Shown piece by piece: positions 44,209-53,465 of a stretch of 64,000 nt of DNA. The notes below the pieces were generated by a model. That model saw nothing but the letters and a program-made list of their open reading frames with translations, was not told the DNA's origin and made no database searches. A program made the position numbers and the translations under genes. The stretch's first letter is position 1. Every line of letters starts with the position of its first letter. Location of the stretch: NCBI GenBank assembly GCA_002840535.1, contig PHBH01000048.1:2148-66147 (forward strand), given 5' to 3'. Source of the DNA: Deltaproteobacteria bacterium HGW-Deltaproteobacteria-15. Lineage in GTDB: Bacteria > Desulfobacterota > DSM-4660 > Desulfatiglandales > HGW-15.

Positions 44209-44238
44209 CCTGCCCGCATGGCAGTGCAGGCGGGCAGG
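44209..44238. repeat. Palindrome between TAXI and TRAP permease genes
   Basis: CCTGCCCGC and GCGGGCAGG, a perfect 9-bp inverted repeat with a 12-nt centre. It may be a REP-like element or an mRNA stem that separates expression of binding protein and permease. Confidence 0.55.
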
Positions 44239-44250
44239 ATCTCCATGCCA

Positions 44251-45213
44251 TCATTTGAACTTGAGGCCCTTTTCCTTGAAGAATTTGAGGGCACCGGGAT
44301 GAATGGGAATGGGCGATCCATGGACCTGTGGCTCCAGTTTGATATGAGCCGCTTCCCTGTGGACTGCGATTAACTCCGGCTGGCGCTCGAATAGGGTTTT
44401 TACAACATCATATGCGACGTTGTCCTTCATCGCAGAGTTGCAGATCAGCACATTCCATACCACGGCGATGGAAGCATCCTGATCCTGCCCGGGATAACTC
44501 TTGGCGGGGATGGTGCCTTTGACATAGATGGGCCCGTATTTCTCGACCATCTTCGGCACACCGTCTCCATGGGAGATCAGTTTCAACTTGACGCCGGGGG
44601 TTGCGCCGAGATCGGTCACCGAGGCGGTGGGAATTCCACCATCCCAGATGTACGCATCGATTTTGCCGTCTTTGAGCGCCCCTGCCGACTCAGCCGCGCC
44701 CAGCCGTTCTCTGTTTATATCCTTGTCGGGGTCCAGCCCGTATGCCTCCAGAACACGCAACCCTTTGACCTCGGTGCCACTTCCGGGAGAACCAGTAGAG
44801 ACTCTTTTGCCTTTCAGATCCTGGACCTTTTCAATTCCCTTTCCCTCGAGTGTCACGAAGTGCATGTTGTTGGGATAAAGGACGGCAAGGGTGGCGATCG
44901 GGAACTTCTGCTTGAACTTTCCTTTGCCCTGGAACGCATCCCATGCCACGTCCGCCATAACAAAGGCCATGTCCGCCTTGCCGCCTCCAACCAGGAGACA
45001 GTTGTCCACCGAGGCAGAGGTCACTTCGGCCGTGGCCTCAACATAAGCGATGTGCTTGGAGAGAATGTTGGCCATCCCTCCTCCCATGGGGTAATACACG
45101 CCACCGGTTCCGCCTGTAGCGATGGAGAGGCGGACATCCTTTTTTTGAGCCCACGCAGGGGTCAACCCGAAGATCAGGGTCACAACAATTGCGAGCATGA
45201 ACGAACGCTTCAT
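44251..45213 (-). CDS. TAXI-family TRAP transporter solute-binding protein
   Basis: A 320-residue periplasmic protein with a signal peptide (cleavage after PAWA) and the TAXI pattern: LSIATGGTGGVYYPMGGGMA near the mature N-terminus, then GGGKADMAFVMADVAWDA and GSPGSGTEV. It delivers a carboxylate or similar ligand to the fused permease downstream. The ligand cannot be predicted. Confidence 0.93.
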   Translation of the reverse strand: MKRSFMLAIVVTLIFGLTPAWAQKKDVRLSIATGGTGGVYYPMGGGMANILSKHIAYVEATAEVTSASVDNCLLVGGGKADMAFVMADVAWDAFQGKGKFKQKFPIATLAVLYPNNMHFVTLEGKGIEKVQDLKGKRVSTGSPGSGTEVKGLRVLEAYGLDPDKDINRERLGAAESAGALKDGKIDAYIWDGGIPTASVTDLGATPGVKLKLISHGDGVPKMVEKYGPIYVKGTIPAKSYPGQDQDASIAVVWNVLICNSAMKDNVAYDVVKTLFERQPELIAVHREAAHIKLEPQVHGSPIPIHPGALKFFKEKGLKFK

Positions 45214-45679
45214 TGTTAAGCCTCCTTCTCTTTAAGTTTTCATCTTGTTCAGGGCTGACGGCGCCCATGGCAGGCATGCGGAAAGGGAACACCTTTCCCT
45301 TTGACACAACAACATACCCCTAGCAAAGGGGTGAGGGACTGTCAACTGGAAATTGGAGGAAATGGATGGGTTGCTGGGTGCCTGGTTTGTGGTTGACACA
45401 CTTTCAGAAAGGGTTTACAGAATTCCGCAAACTTCGGTTTCAAAGAGTTAGTGTCCGTCCAGAAACGGGCGTTTTCCGGATTGAGGTTTCAGGCTTCAGT
45501 GTTCAGGTGTCAGGAAACTGATATCTTCTTTGCTGACACCTGACACCTGACACCTGACACCTGGCACCTGACACCTGACACCCGGCACCCGACACCTACA
45601 GAGTTTCTTTCATCTATAAGCCTGGCGCCGGGGCGCCGGGGTTGGTTGCTAAACTTTCAAATCATGAAGGAGGTAGAGC
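45214..45679. other. Divergent intergenic region between TAXI and acyl-CoA synthetase genes
   Basis: A 466-bp gap without a gene. It holds an 8-bp inverted repeat AAAGGGAA/TTCCCTTT with 5-nt centre at 45282-45302, ideally placed as an operator in front of the TAXI gene, a hairpin ACCCC/GGGGT at 45316-45332, and the 7-bp-period repeat at 45483-45598. Confidence 0.6.
45483..45598. repeat. 7-bp-period repeat (TTCAG and CTGACAC types), inverted layout
   Basis: The left part has units GTTTCAG, GCTTCAG, TGTTCAG, GTGTCAG; the right part has about nine units of CTGACAC and variants (CTGGCAC, CCGGCAC). AGGTGTCAG on the left is complementary to CTGACACCT on the right, so the locus can fold back on itself. 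Confidence 0.85.
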
Positions 45680-47242
45680 ATGCCCCTGAACGAGCTTTTA
45701 CCCAAGGCGGCTAAACTGCATCCGCAGCAGGAAGCCGTGGTTTGCGGCAAGACGAGATTGACGTACAGGCAATTCGCGGGCCGGGTTTGGAGATTGTGCG
45801 GTGGCTTGCGTCGGCTCGGCCTCCAAAGAAACGACAGGGTCGCCATTCTTCATGAGAACTGCCATGTGTTTCTGGAAGCCTATTTTGCCGCTGCTCACAG
45901 CGGGCTGATACTCGTCCCCCTCAATCACCGGCTCTCCCCAAAGGAACTTGCAGTCATCCTGGACGACAGCGGGGCACGGGTGATGATTGCCCACGAGAGT
46001 TTCAAGGAAAAGGTGAAGGATCTTACAGGACTTGTCCGGTCAATGGAAAGGGTCGTCTGGAGTCCAGGCCAATCGACTTTGGAATCCGGCGAGAAGTTCA
46101 TGATGTACGAAGAGATGTTGAGGGAAGAGGAGGAGACGGTTCCTCCGGAACTGTCGATCCGGGATGACGATGTTGCGCATCTCTACTATACCAGCGGAAC
46201 CACCGGACGTCCCAAGGGAGTGATGCTGACACACAAGAACGTGAAGAGCCACGCTTTGGGGACCATAGCCGAGCTCCATCTGACGGACAGGGATCGCTGG
46301 TTCCATGTGGCGCCTCTGTTTCATCTTGCTGATGCCTGGGCGACCTTTGCAATCACATGGGCCGGGGGAAAGCATATCCTCTGTCCCTCGTTCGAGCCGG
46401 CGAGGGTGCTCAGGCTCATAGACGAAGAACGGGTCACCCTGACCAACCTGATACCCACCATGCTCAATATGATGATTCATCATCCCGATTCAGCGAAGCA
46501 TGATTACTCCAGCCTCAGGGTTCTCCTGAGCGGGGGGGCGCCCATTGCACCGGAAGTGGTTAGAAAAATCATCGAGACATTCCGGTGCGATTACATCCAG
46601 ACGTACGGGATGACGGAAACAAGCCCCTATCTCACACTCTCTATCCTGAAGTCGCGACTCCGGGATCTTCCGGATGAGGAGCAGCTCGGGTTCAAGGCGA
46701 GCACGGGAAGGGAATTCATAAATGTTTCTCTCAAGGTTGTGGACGAGCAGGGAAGGGAAGTGGCAAGGGACGGCAGACAGGTTGGAGAGATCATCGTAAA
46801 GGGAGACATTGTCACGCCGGGTTATTGGAACCTGGACCAGGAAACCGGGGCCGCCATCAAAGACGGGTGGCTCAGAACCGGAGATCTCGCCGTGGTCAAT
46901 GAAGAAGAGTACGTCACTATCGTTGACAGAAAAAAGGACATGATCATCACGGGCGGGGAAAACGTCTATTCCACGGAGGTGGAAAACGTCCTCTACACCC
47001 ACCCGGCGGTTCTCGAGGCGGCGGTCATAGGAGTGCCGGATCCGAAGTGGGGAGAGGCGGTCAAGGCATGTCTGGTTCTAAAACCCGGGCGGGAGGCGAC
47101 GGATCAGGAGATCATCCGTTTCTGCAAGGAACATCTTGCCCATTACAAGGCACCTAAGAGCGTGGAGTTCCTGGAAACCCTTCCGAGGACCGGATCAGGC
47201 AAGATCTACAAGAAGGGCCTTCGCGAGCCCCATCTTCGATAA
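45680..47242 (+). CDS. Long-chain fatty acid-CoA ligase / acyl-CoA synthetase
   Basis: A 520-residue AMP-forming ligase that activates a carboxylic acid with ATP and CoA. The P-loop YYTSGTTGRPKGVMLTHKN, the A5 region YIQTYGMTE, the hinge GWLRTGDLAVV with IVDRKKDMIITGGENVYS, and the C-terminal catalytic Lys in PRTGSGKIYKK are all present. AAGGAGG precedes ATG by 9 bp. Similar enzymes accept fatty or aromatic acids; substrate is not determinable. Confidence 0.93.
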   Translation: MPLNELLPKAAKLHPQQEAVVCGKTRLTYRQFAGRVWRLCGGLRRLGLQRNDRVAILHENCHVFLEAYFAAAHSGLILVPLNHRLSPKELAVILDDSGARVMIAHESFKEKVKDLTGLVRSMERVVWSPGQSTLESGEKFMMYEEMLREEEETVPPELSIRDDDVAHLYYTSGTTGRPKGVMLTHKNVKSHALGTIAELHLTDRDRWFHVAPLFHLADAWATFAITWAGGKHILCPSFEPARVLRLIDEERVTLTNLIPTMLNMMIHHPDSAKHDYSSLRVLLSGGAPIAPEVVRKIIETFRCDYIQTYGMTETSPYLTLSILKSRLRDLPDEEQLGFKASTGREFINVSLKVVDEQGREVARDGRQVGEIIVKGDIVTPGYWNLDQETGAAIKDGWLRTGDLAVVNEEEYVTIVDRKKDMIITGGENVYSTEVENVLYTHPAVLEAAVIGVPDPKWGEAVKACLVLKPGREATDQEIIRFCKEHLAHYKAPKSVEFLETLPRTGSGKIYKKGLREPHLR

Positions 47243-47319
47243 AGCAGAAAGAGGCGGCCCCCGTCTCAGCTTGTCGACGAGGGCCACAAGATTCCTCTCT
47301 TCTCTATCTTCGATGCGGA

Positions 47320-47757
47320 CTAGATGCTGCCGACGATAATCAGTCCGAACACCATCGCGAAGAGGGCAAAGCTCTCGACAATGCCGACCGCTGCGAAGGA
47401 TTTGCCGAAGATCTCCGGCTTCTTGGCAGAAGCCTGGATGGCCGTGGCCGCAGCCATGCCCTGGTAGATGGCCGATACCATGATGCCGAGCCCGCAAAAA
47501 AGGCCGATGCCGAGAAGACCCAGACCGGCGCCGGCCTTGATTTTGCCCAGCATGACAAACATCAGCACGATCCCGTAAATGGTTTGTGAAGAAGGGGCCG
47601 CAGAGATCCCGATGAATTTTCCGTGTCCTTCCTCCACCTTCGCCATGACTCCGTGGGAAGCAGAGCCGGCAATTCCGCATCCGATCGCACTTCCCATGGC
47701 CGGAAGACCTACAGCACACGCGCAACCCGCAAATCCGAGCATTGTGTAAAAGTCCAT
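47320..47757 (-). CDS. atpK: V-type ATP synthase subunit K (proteolipid)
   Basis: A 145-residue rotor-ring subunit with two helical hairpins (four membrane helices). The second hairpin holds the ion-binding Glu in GIVESFALFA, while the first has APSSQTIYG, where Enterococcus hirae NtpK has its Thr64-Gln65 pair. The Gln of AIYQG matches Gln110. This set (Ser/Thr, Gln, Gln, Glu) is the Na+-binding signature. ATG 47757 lies 9 bp after GAGGAG; an upstream ATG at 47766 is too close. It is the last gene of the operon. Confidence 0.92.
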   Translation of the reverse strand: MDFYTMLGFAGCACAVGLPAMGSAIGCGIAGSASHGVMAKVEEGHGKFIGISAAPSSQTIYGIVLMFVMLGKIKAGAGLGLLGIGLFCGLGIMVSAIYQGMAAATAIQASAKKPEIFGKSFAAVGIVESFALFAMVFGLIIVGSI

Positions 47758-47773
47758 TCTATGCATCTCCTCT

Positions 47774-49708
47774 TTATTGTTCTCTTGATTTGATTATCTT
47801 AAAAGGCTTGTACACCACCCCATCACCTACGAAACACCATCGATACCACTCCAGGAAATTCAGCCTCAAACCATGGATCACCCCTCCCATTATTCCCAGC
47901 AGAAGATTGACCAGATGCCCTACAATAAGTATCAGTGCGGCAATGATGTAACCGAACCAGGGCACCCCTTTCGCAATGTCGTCCGCGAGCATGTTGAACG
48001 TCTGAGCCATATACACCGTTGCAATGCCAAGGGCGAAGAGTCTTAAATAGGAGAGCACGTCCGAGAAGATCTGAACGATTCCAAGGAGCCCGTTCAATCC
48101 CTCCGCCGCCCTCAGGATGAGGTTCTTCTTGGTGGAGGAGAAGAGGAATACCACCGCGAGCCCTGCAATGAGGACGTATTTTGCAGGGGGATTATCCACA
48201 CCCTGCCCCATTTGGCTGCTCACGAGGAAATATCCGCCCCAGATAACCGGAACCCATCCGAGCGCTGCAAAATCGCGCGAGTTCTTGAACTTGATCAGGA
48301 GGGAAATGGAAATGTGGATCATACCGATGATGATCGAGAGGAGCATGATCCGGTTCTGTCCCTCTTTGGTATTGAAATCCAGGATCATCAGCTTGTTGAG
48401 GGGATTCTCCGGGCTGATGCTGACACCGAAATAGCCGGCGCTGATAATGCCGTAAATAACCGTCGAGGCGCCGAGGAGATACATCAGCCGGAAAAAGCGC
48501 ACCGCACCGGGTGAATCGCTCTTGAATTTTCTCTGCAGAATAAAGGTGAGAATCAGAAGGGTGGCGCCATACCCGGCATCCCCCAGAATCATTCCGAAGA
48601 AGACGGCGAAGAAGTACAGAACGATTCCGCTCGGGTCGAAATCGGCATAGTTGGGATAGGAATAGACCTTTACCAGATCCTCTCCGGATTCGAAGGCACG
48701 CTTGTTCGCCAGCGCGACCGGGACCGCGTCGTTGTCTGTGGGTTCTTCGCTGTAGTGGTGAAGGGTGAACGACGGTCCGATCTTGTCGATCAACTCCTTG
48801 TCAGGCATGGGAGACCAGCATTTGAGAATGAAGAGACGGCCCTCAAGCTCGGTTGCCGTGTTGAGCGCGGCTCTCCGGTAGGAGAGAAGATTCGTCAGCT
48901 CGCTCTCGCTCCGAATGAGGGTGTCCAGATTGGAGGCCAGTCCGGCATACGCACTCTCGATCTCCTTCAACTCTTCCTTCCTGGCGTTCAGCTCTCCCTG
49001 CAAGCCGGAAAGGCTTTTCGAGGACATCCTCTCCTCGGGGATATTCAGGGGAGCGGCCTCGAAGGAGAGCGTGATGAAGCAAACCTCCCCGTTGGCGATG
49101 CTGATTACCTGGTGATAGACATTCTCAAGCGGAAGACTCTCGAATGCCTTCTGCGCGACCCTGAAGAAACCTACGTGCAACCCCTTTGCCTGCAGGGACT
49201 CAAGGTCTTCCACCCTGAAATCCCCCCACGGCTCCTGGGTTCCGATTTCCTTCCTGAGAGCTACGATTTCCGTCTGGAGGCGGGCTTCTCTTTGTGCCAG
49301 CGACTCCCTTTGGCTGCAGATCTCGGAAGCGTTGAGAGTTCCAGGGATCTTTGAAGAGAAAGAAGAACCATCAAAACCACGGGGAGAGACAATCGACGTC
49401 TTCGAAACGGTCACGCCGGGTGCCACTGCACCCTGGCCGGAGACCTGCACCGTCACCGGGAGAGTGTTCATTTCGTGCCGGGTCTTCTCCTCTGCGGTCT
49501 GCTTCGCGGCCATACCGGCGGGCGCCTTTGTTGCCAGAAACTTCCGCGTCTCGGTAACCCGGGCCAGTTCTTTGGCAAGGTCCTGCGCTTCTACCGCCTC
49601 CTTCGGAAGGATGAGATGGGCCACCCCGATTTCCTGGAGGCGTTCCAAAAACTTCTCCTTCTGGCTTTCCATGCCGATGAAGGTGATTTTTCGCATTTTG
49701 ACAATCAT
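47774..49708 (-). CDS. atpI: V-type ATP synthase subunit I
   Basis: A 644-residue homologue of the eukaryotic V0 a subunit. The N-terminal half is a long cytoplasmic coiled-coil stalk region; the C-terminal half (from about residue 360) has seven or eight membrane helices with FFGMILGDAGYG and the conserved Arg-bearing segment LSYLRLFALGIAT that faces the rotor. Its start overlaps the end of subunit D. Confidence 0.92.
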   Translation of the reverse strand: MIVKMRKITFIGMESQKEKFLERLQEIGVAHLILPKEAVEAQDLAKELARVTETRKFLATKAPAGMAAKQTAEEKTRHEMNTLPVTVQVSGQGAVAPGVTVSKTSIVSPRGFDGSSFSSKIPGTLNASEICSQRESLAQREARLQTEIVALRKEIGTQEPWGDFRVEDLESLQAKGLHVGFFRVAQKAFESLPLENVYHQVISIANGEVCFITLSFEAAPLNIPEERMSSKSLSGLQGELNARKEELKEIESAYAGLASNLDTLIRSESELTNLLSYRRAALNTATELEGRLFILKCWSPMPDKELIDKIGPSFTLHHYSEEPTDNDAVPVALANKRAFESGEDLVKVYSYPNYADFDPSGIVLYFFAVFFGMILGDAGYGATLLILTFILQRKFKSDSPGAVRFFRLMYLLGASTVIYGIISAGYFGVSISPENPLNKLMILDFNTKEGQNRIMLLSIIIGMIHISISLLIKFKNSRDFAALGWVPVIWGGYFLVSSQMGQGVDNPPAKYVLIAGLAVVFLFSSTKKNLILRAAEGLNGLLGIVQIFSDVLSYLRLFALGIATVYMAQTFNMLADDIAKGVPWFGYIIAALILIVGHLVNLLLGIMGGVIHGLRLNFLEWYRWCFVGDGVVYKPFKIIKSREQ

Positions 49709-50316
49709 CTGCTCGCCTCGCTCTGCTGGATTTTCGCCTTGGCCAGCTTGGCCCGGCCCACCGCAGCGGTCTCCTCATCACCAAGAAAGATGCGGATCTT
49801 CCGGATATTCTCTTTGAGCTCCGGTATCAGTTTCTTCTCGAACAGGTTGGTGCGTTGCGTGGTCGTTCGGAGTTCATCGCGGATCAGCTCTTCCTTGCGC
49901 AGGAGAACGCGCAATTCTTCTCGAATGGACACAAGCATCCGAAGGGCGGAGACGACCGTATCCAGCCAGGAAGGGGTGGCGAACAGGGAGTAATCCACCT
50001 CCTCGAAAACTACCTTCTTGAATTCCGGTACATCCACACCGGCGATATTGTCCGTTTCCGTTACGACCTCCCGGATCACCAGAAAATCGTTTATATCCAC
50101 GGCGGGGTCTGTCAGAAATCGCGACCAGGGCCGGATTCGATCCGTGGTCTCCTGGAGCTTCCTCCGCTTCTCCTCGATGATGGGCTCCATCTGCCGGATG
50201 ACGATCTGGAGCTGCATCTTCTTCAACTGCAGGATGGGAAGGAACTTCTCGTACTTGGACTTGGCATCCCGCTGCGCCTTGAGAGCCGTCTTGTTGTATT
50301 TGAGTTTCTCAGCCAT
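49705..50316 (-). CDS. atpD: V-type ATP synthase subunit D
   Basis: A 203-residue central-stalk subunit, mostly helical, starting MAEKLKYNKTALKAQRD and with a C-terminal coiled coil containing NLFEKKLIPELKENIRKIR. It transmits rotation from the A3B3 head to the membrane ring. It overlaps subunit I by 4 bp. A 102-bp gap with 7-bp repeats separates it from subunit B. Confidence 0.92.
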   Translation of the reverse strand: MAEKLKYNKTALKAQRDAKSKYEKFLPILQLKKMQLQIVIRQMEPIIEEKRRKLQETTDRIRPWSRFLTDPAVDINDFLVIREVVTETDNIAGVDVPEFKKVVFEEVDYSLFATPSWLDTVVSALRMLVSIREELRVLLRKEELIRDELRTTTQRTNLFEKKLIPELKENIRKIRIFLGDEETAAVGRAKLAKAKIQQSEASR

Positions 50317-50325
50317 TTTTCACCT

Positions 50326-50403
50326 GCTACAGAATGCTGGATGCCGGATACGGGGTGCTGGATAGTTTTTCTAAATCAAGCATCGAGCATCGAACATCTG
50401 GCA
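50326..50403. repeat. 7-bp-period repeat (GCTGGAT and GCATCGA types)
   Basis: Units ATGCTGG, ATGCCGG, ATACGGG, GTGCTGG on one side and TCAAGCA, TCGAGCA, TCGAACA, TCTGGCA on the other, filling the gap between the V-ATPase B and D genes. Confidence 0.75.
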
Positions 50404-50418
50404 TGCATCGCTCGCCAA

Positions 50419-51738
50419 TTAAGCCGCTTTCTTCAATCCCTTTTTCGCGGGCCAGAACTCATTGATCATTTCATTCTTGAGACCGGTCTGGACCGGCTCG
50501 AAGTACCTGGCCAGAATGTCCCAGCAAAGATCCAGTGCCTGCTCGATGGGAATATTCACGTTCAGGTCCATCAGTTCCGTTTCAAAATCCTTCCCGTAGG
50601 AAAGAAGGGTCTCATCCCACTTGGAGAGCTTGAAACCCATGGCAATCTTGTTGCGGGACTCACGGCAATCCGAATACAGGCGGATCATGGTGTTCATGAT
50701 GTCGTTGTGGTCCTTGCGTGTGACCTTGGAGACCACATTCTGTTTGAGTCTGCTCAGGGAGCCGAAGGGGTCGATGACGCCATTATGAAGGTAAAACTGT
50801 CCTTCCGTGATGTACCCGGTGTTGTCGGGAACGGGGTGGGTGACGTCGTCGCCGGGCATTGTTGTTACGGCGAGGATCGTGATGTCCCCCAGTCCCTCCA
50901 TGTCCACCGCCTTTTCATAGCGGGATGCGAGCTGGGAATAGAGGTCCCCGGGATAGCCACGGTTGCTGGGGATCTGTTCCATGGAGATGGAAATCTCCTT
51001 GAGGGAGTCGGAGAAGTTGGTCATGTCCGTGAGCAGGGTAAGAACCCTTTTGCCCGATTCGGCAAACCGTTCCGCAACCGCAAGGGCCATATCCGGCACG
51101 AGCAGGCATTCCACCACGGGATCGGAGGCGAGATGAATGAACATGATCACGCGGTTCATGACCCCGCTTTCCTCGAAGGTTCGCCTGAAGAAGGTGAAGT
51201 CATCGAACTTGAGTCCCATCCCCCCCAAAATGATGATGTCCGCCTCAGCCTGCATTCCCACCCGCGCAAGCACCTGATTGTAAGGCTCGCCCGGGATGGA
51301 GAAGATGGGCAGCTTCTGGCTCACCACCAGGGAATTGAACACGTCGATCATGGGAATGTTGGTTCGGATCATCTCTTTGGGAATGATGCGGTTTGCCGGG
51401 TTGAAGGAGGGACCGCCGATCGGGATCTCTTCCTCCACAGGGACCGGGCCGCCGTCGATCGGCTCCCCGCCGCCGTTGAAAATCCGTCCGAGCATGGACG
51501 GCCCGTACTTGACCTGCATGGGATGTCCCAGAAAACGAACCGTGTCGTTCGTGGCAAGCCCTTTGGTTCCGCCGAAGACCTGAAGAGCGACCGATTCTCC
51601 TGATATCCGGATGACCTGGCCCAGGGTCTTTTTGCCGGGGGACTCGATCACGGCAAGCTCCCCGAGACCGATGGACGTAGCATTCAGGGTTGCAATGTTC
51701 CCTGTGATTTCGCGAATCTTGGTGATGATTTCTCTCAC
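50419..51738 (-). CDS. atpB: V-type ATP synthase subunit B
   Basis: A 439-residue non-catalytic head subunit. It has the family N-terminal barrel, the segment GGEPIDGGPVP, and the conserved region NIPMIDVFNSLVVSQKLPIF, without a functional Walker A, as expected for B. LTDMTNFSDSLKEIS and YPGDLYSQLA are also typical. It lies 4 bp after subunit A. Confidence 0.95.
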   Translation of the reverse strand: MREIITKIREITGNIATLNATSIGLGELAVIESPGKKTLGQVIRISGESVALQVFGGTKGLATNDTVRFLGHPMQVKYGPSMLGRIFNGGGEPIDGGPVPVEEEIPIGGPSFNPANRIIPKEMIRTNIPMIDVFNSLVVSQKLPIFSIPGEPYNQVLARVGMQAEADIIILGGMGLKFDDFTFFRRTFEESGVMNRVIMFIHLASDPVVECLLVPDMALAVAERFAESGKRVLTLLTDMTNFSDSLKEISISMEQIPSNRGYPGDLYSQLASRYEKAVDMEGLGDITILAVTTMPGDDVTHPVPDNTGYITEGQFYLHNGVIDPFGSLSRLKQNVVSKVTRKDHNDIMNTMIRLYSDCRESRNKIAMGFKLSKWDETLLSYGKDFETELMDLNVNIPIEQALDLCWDILARYFEPVQTGLKNEMINEFWPAKKGLKKAA

Positions 51739-51742
51739 GGCA

Positions 51743-53449
51743 TTAACCCCCTAGAAATTCGTTGATCTGCTTTTCATATTCCTTGAATTTATCTTCCTGC
51801 CATTTCGAGGAATTCCAGTTTCTGAACAGCGCGGTCAGTTTGAAGAAGATATTCCTTGCATCATCCTTGTCCTTGGCCGGGATCTCCTTTTGCAGGAGTT
51901 CGTGCACCTTGTTGAAAACATAGACCTGCCGATCCATGGTGTTGAAAGCGTCGACCTCGTCAAAGGCGTTCTGCTGCAGATAGACGGAATCCAGAAACTC
52001 CGCCTTGAGCTGGACGATGAAGTCCGACAGGGATGTGCCTTCCTCGCCGACGACATCCATTCGTTTCTTGATTTCATTCCCGTCAAAGGTGAGGCGCTGC
52101 GCATCCTTGACCTTCTTGACCCAGGTAGGATCCAGTTTGTCCAGTGTTTCCTTCATCTGCTCAGGATACTTTGACCAGGAGATGAGGGGGTCGATCGCTG
52201 GAAATCGGCGCGCATTCGATCTTGCCCACGTGAGGCCCAGAAAGGCGCCGACCACGGCCAGGGTGCCCTGGGTAACCGGCTCTTCGAAGTTCCCGCCTGC
52301 CGGGGAAACGGTCCCGATGATGCTGACCGAGCCGTTGTTGCCGTCTTTCAGACGGACGAGCCCTGCACGCTCGTAAAAATCGGCGATCCTGGACTGCAGG
52401 TAGGCCGGAAAGGCCTCCTCTCCCGGGATCTCTTCCAAACGTCCGCTCATCTCCCGAAGCGCCTGAGCCCACCGCGAGGTGGAGTCTGCGAGAATAAGGA
52501 CGCCCAGACCCATCTGGCGGTAGTATTCCCCGAGAGTCACCGCTGTATAGATGGATGCCTCCCTCGCCGCGACCGGCATGGAGGAGGTGTTGCAGATAAT
52601 GATGGTCCGCTCCATCAGGGTCTTGCCCGTGTAGGGATCGATCAGATGGGGGAAATCGCGCAGAGTCTCGACGACCTCACCCGCGCGCTCTCCACAGGCC
52701 GCGACAATGATGACATCGACATCCGCATATCGGGAAATAATCTGCTGAAGAACCGTCTTGCCCGAGCCGAATGGGCCGGGGATGCAGGCCGTGCCTCCCT
52801 TTGCCACCGGGTAGAAGGTGTCGACGATGCGGCACCCGGTCACCAGGGGCTCTTGAGGAAGAAGCCGCTGCTGGTAGGCACGCAAAGCGATCTTGATCGG
52901 CCACTCCTGCATCATGGTCAGTTCGTGAACCTTGCCGGTCTCATCCTCTGCCTGGGCCACGACCTGGTTCACGGTGTAGGAGCCCTTGCCTGCCACGTTC
53001 TTGACTTTGGCCTTGCCTATGAAATTGAAGGGCACAAAGATCTTGTGCGTGAAAATCCCTTCCGGCACTGTGCCCAGGACATCCCCTGCGGCAATGACAT
53101 CGCCCGGCTTGGCTGCGGGAGTGAATTCCCATTTCTTTTCGCGATCCAGACTCTCCAGGTAGACCCCTCTCGTGAGAAAGAGGCCGCACTTGCCGGCCAA
53201 CTTGGGAAGAGGATTCTGAAGACCGTCATAAATCTGGCCGAGCAGACCCGGACCGAGCTCCGCCACAAGGAGATCCTTTGTGAACTGCACCTGATCTCCC
53301 ACTTTTACACCACGGGTATCTTCAAAAGCCTGCATGTAGCAGAGGTTGTCCTTCACCCGGATGACCTCGCATTTGAGACGGCTCTCGCCCGTGACCACGT
53401 ACGCCACTTCATTCTGGCGCACGTTTGTGTCGAAAGAGGCGGTAAGCAT
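51743..53449 (-). CDS. atpA: V-type ATP synthase subunit A (catalytic)
   Basis: A 568-residue catalytic subunit hydrolysing or making ATP. P-loop GPFGSGKTV, the Walker B region GVLILADSTSRWAQALRE, and the A-type bulge insertion are visible. The GSGKT loop and the Glu of ACGERAGEV are intact, so it should be active. It is slightly shorter than the common 580-600. It follows the DUF2764 gene by 16 bp. Confidence 0.96.
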   Translation of the reverse strand: MLTASFDTNVRQNEVAYVVTGESRLKCEVIRVKDNLCYMQAFEDTRGVKVGDQVQFTKDLLVAELGPGLLGQIYDGLQNPLPKLAGKCGLFLTRGVYLESLDREKKWEFTPAAKPGDVIAAGDVLGTVPEGIFTHKIFVPFNFIGKAKVKNVAGKGSYTVNQVVAQAEDETGKVHELTMMQEWPIKIALRAYQQRLLPQEPLVTGCRIVDTFYPVAKGGTACIPGPFGSGKTVLQQIISRYADVDVIIVAACGERAGEVVETLRDFPHLIDPYTGKTLMERTIIICNTSSMPVAAREASIYTAVTLGEYYRQMGLGVLILADSTSRWAQALREMSGRLEEIPGEEAFPAYLQSRIADFYERAGLVRLKDGNNGSVSIIGTVSPAGGNFEEPVTQGTLAVVGAFLGLTWARSNARRFPAIDPLISWSKYPEQMKETLDKLDPTWVKKVKDAQRLTFDGNEIKKRMDVVGEEGTSLSDFIVQLKAEFLDSVYLQQNAFDEVDAFNTMDRQVYVFNKVHELLQKEIPAKDKDDARNIFFKLTALFRNWNSSKWQEDKFKEYEKQINEFLGG

Positions 53450-53465
53450 GTTACCGTATCCCGCC

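Noticed and set aside
45483..45598. CRISPR array
   Set aside because: The repeat unit is 7 bp with no unique spacers, and there are no cas genes; it is a short tandem repeat.
49855..51603. 582-codon plus-strand open frame across the V-ATPase D and B genes
   Set aside because: Antisense shadow of two well-conserved minus-strand genes; no recognisable domain.
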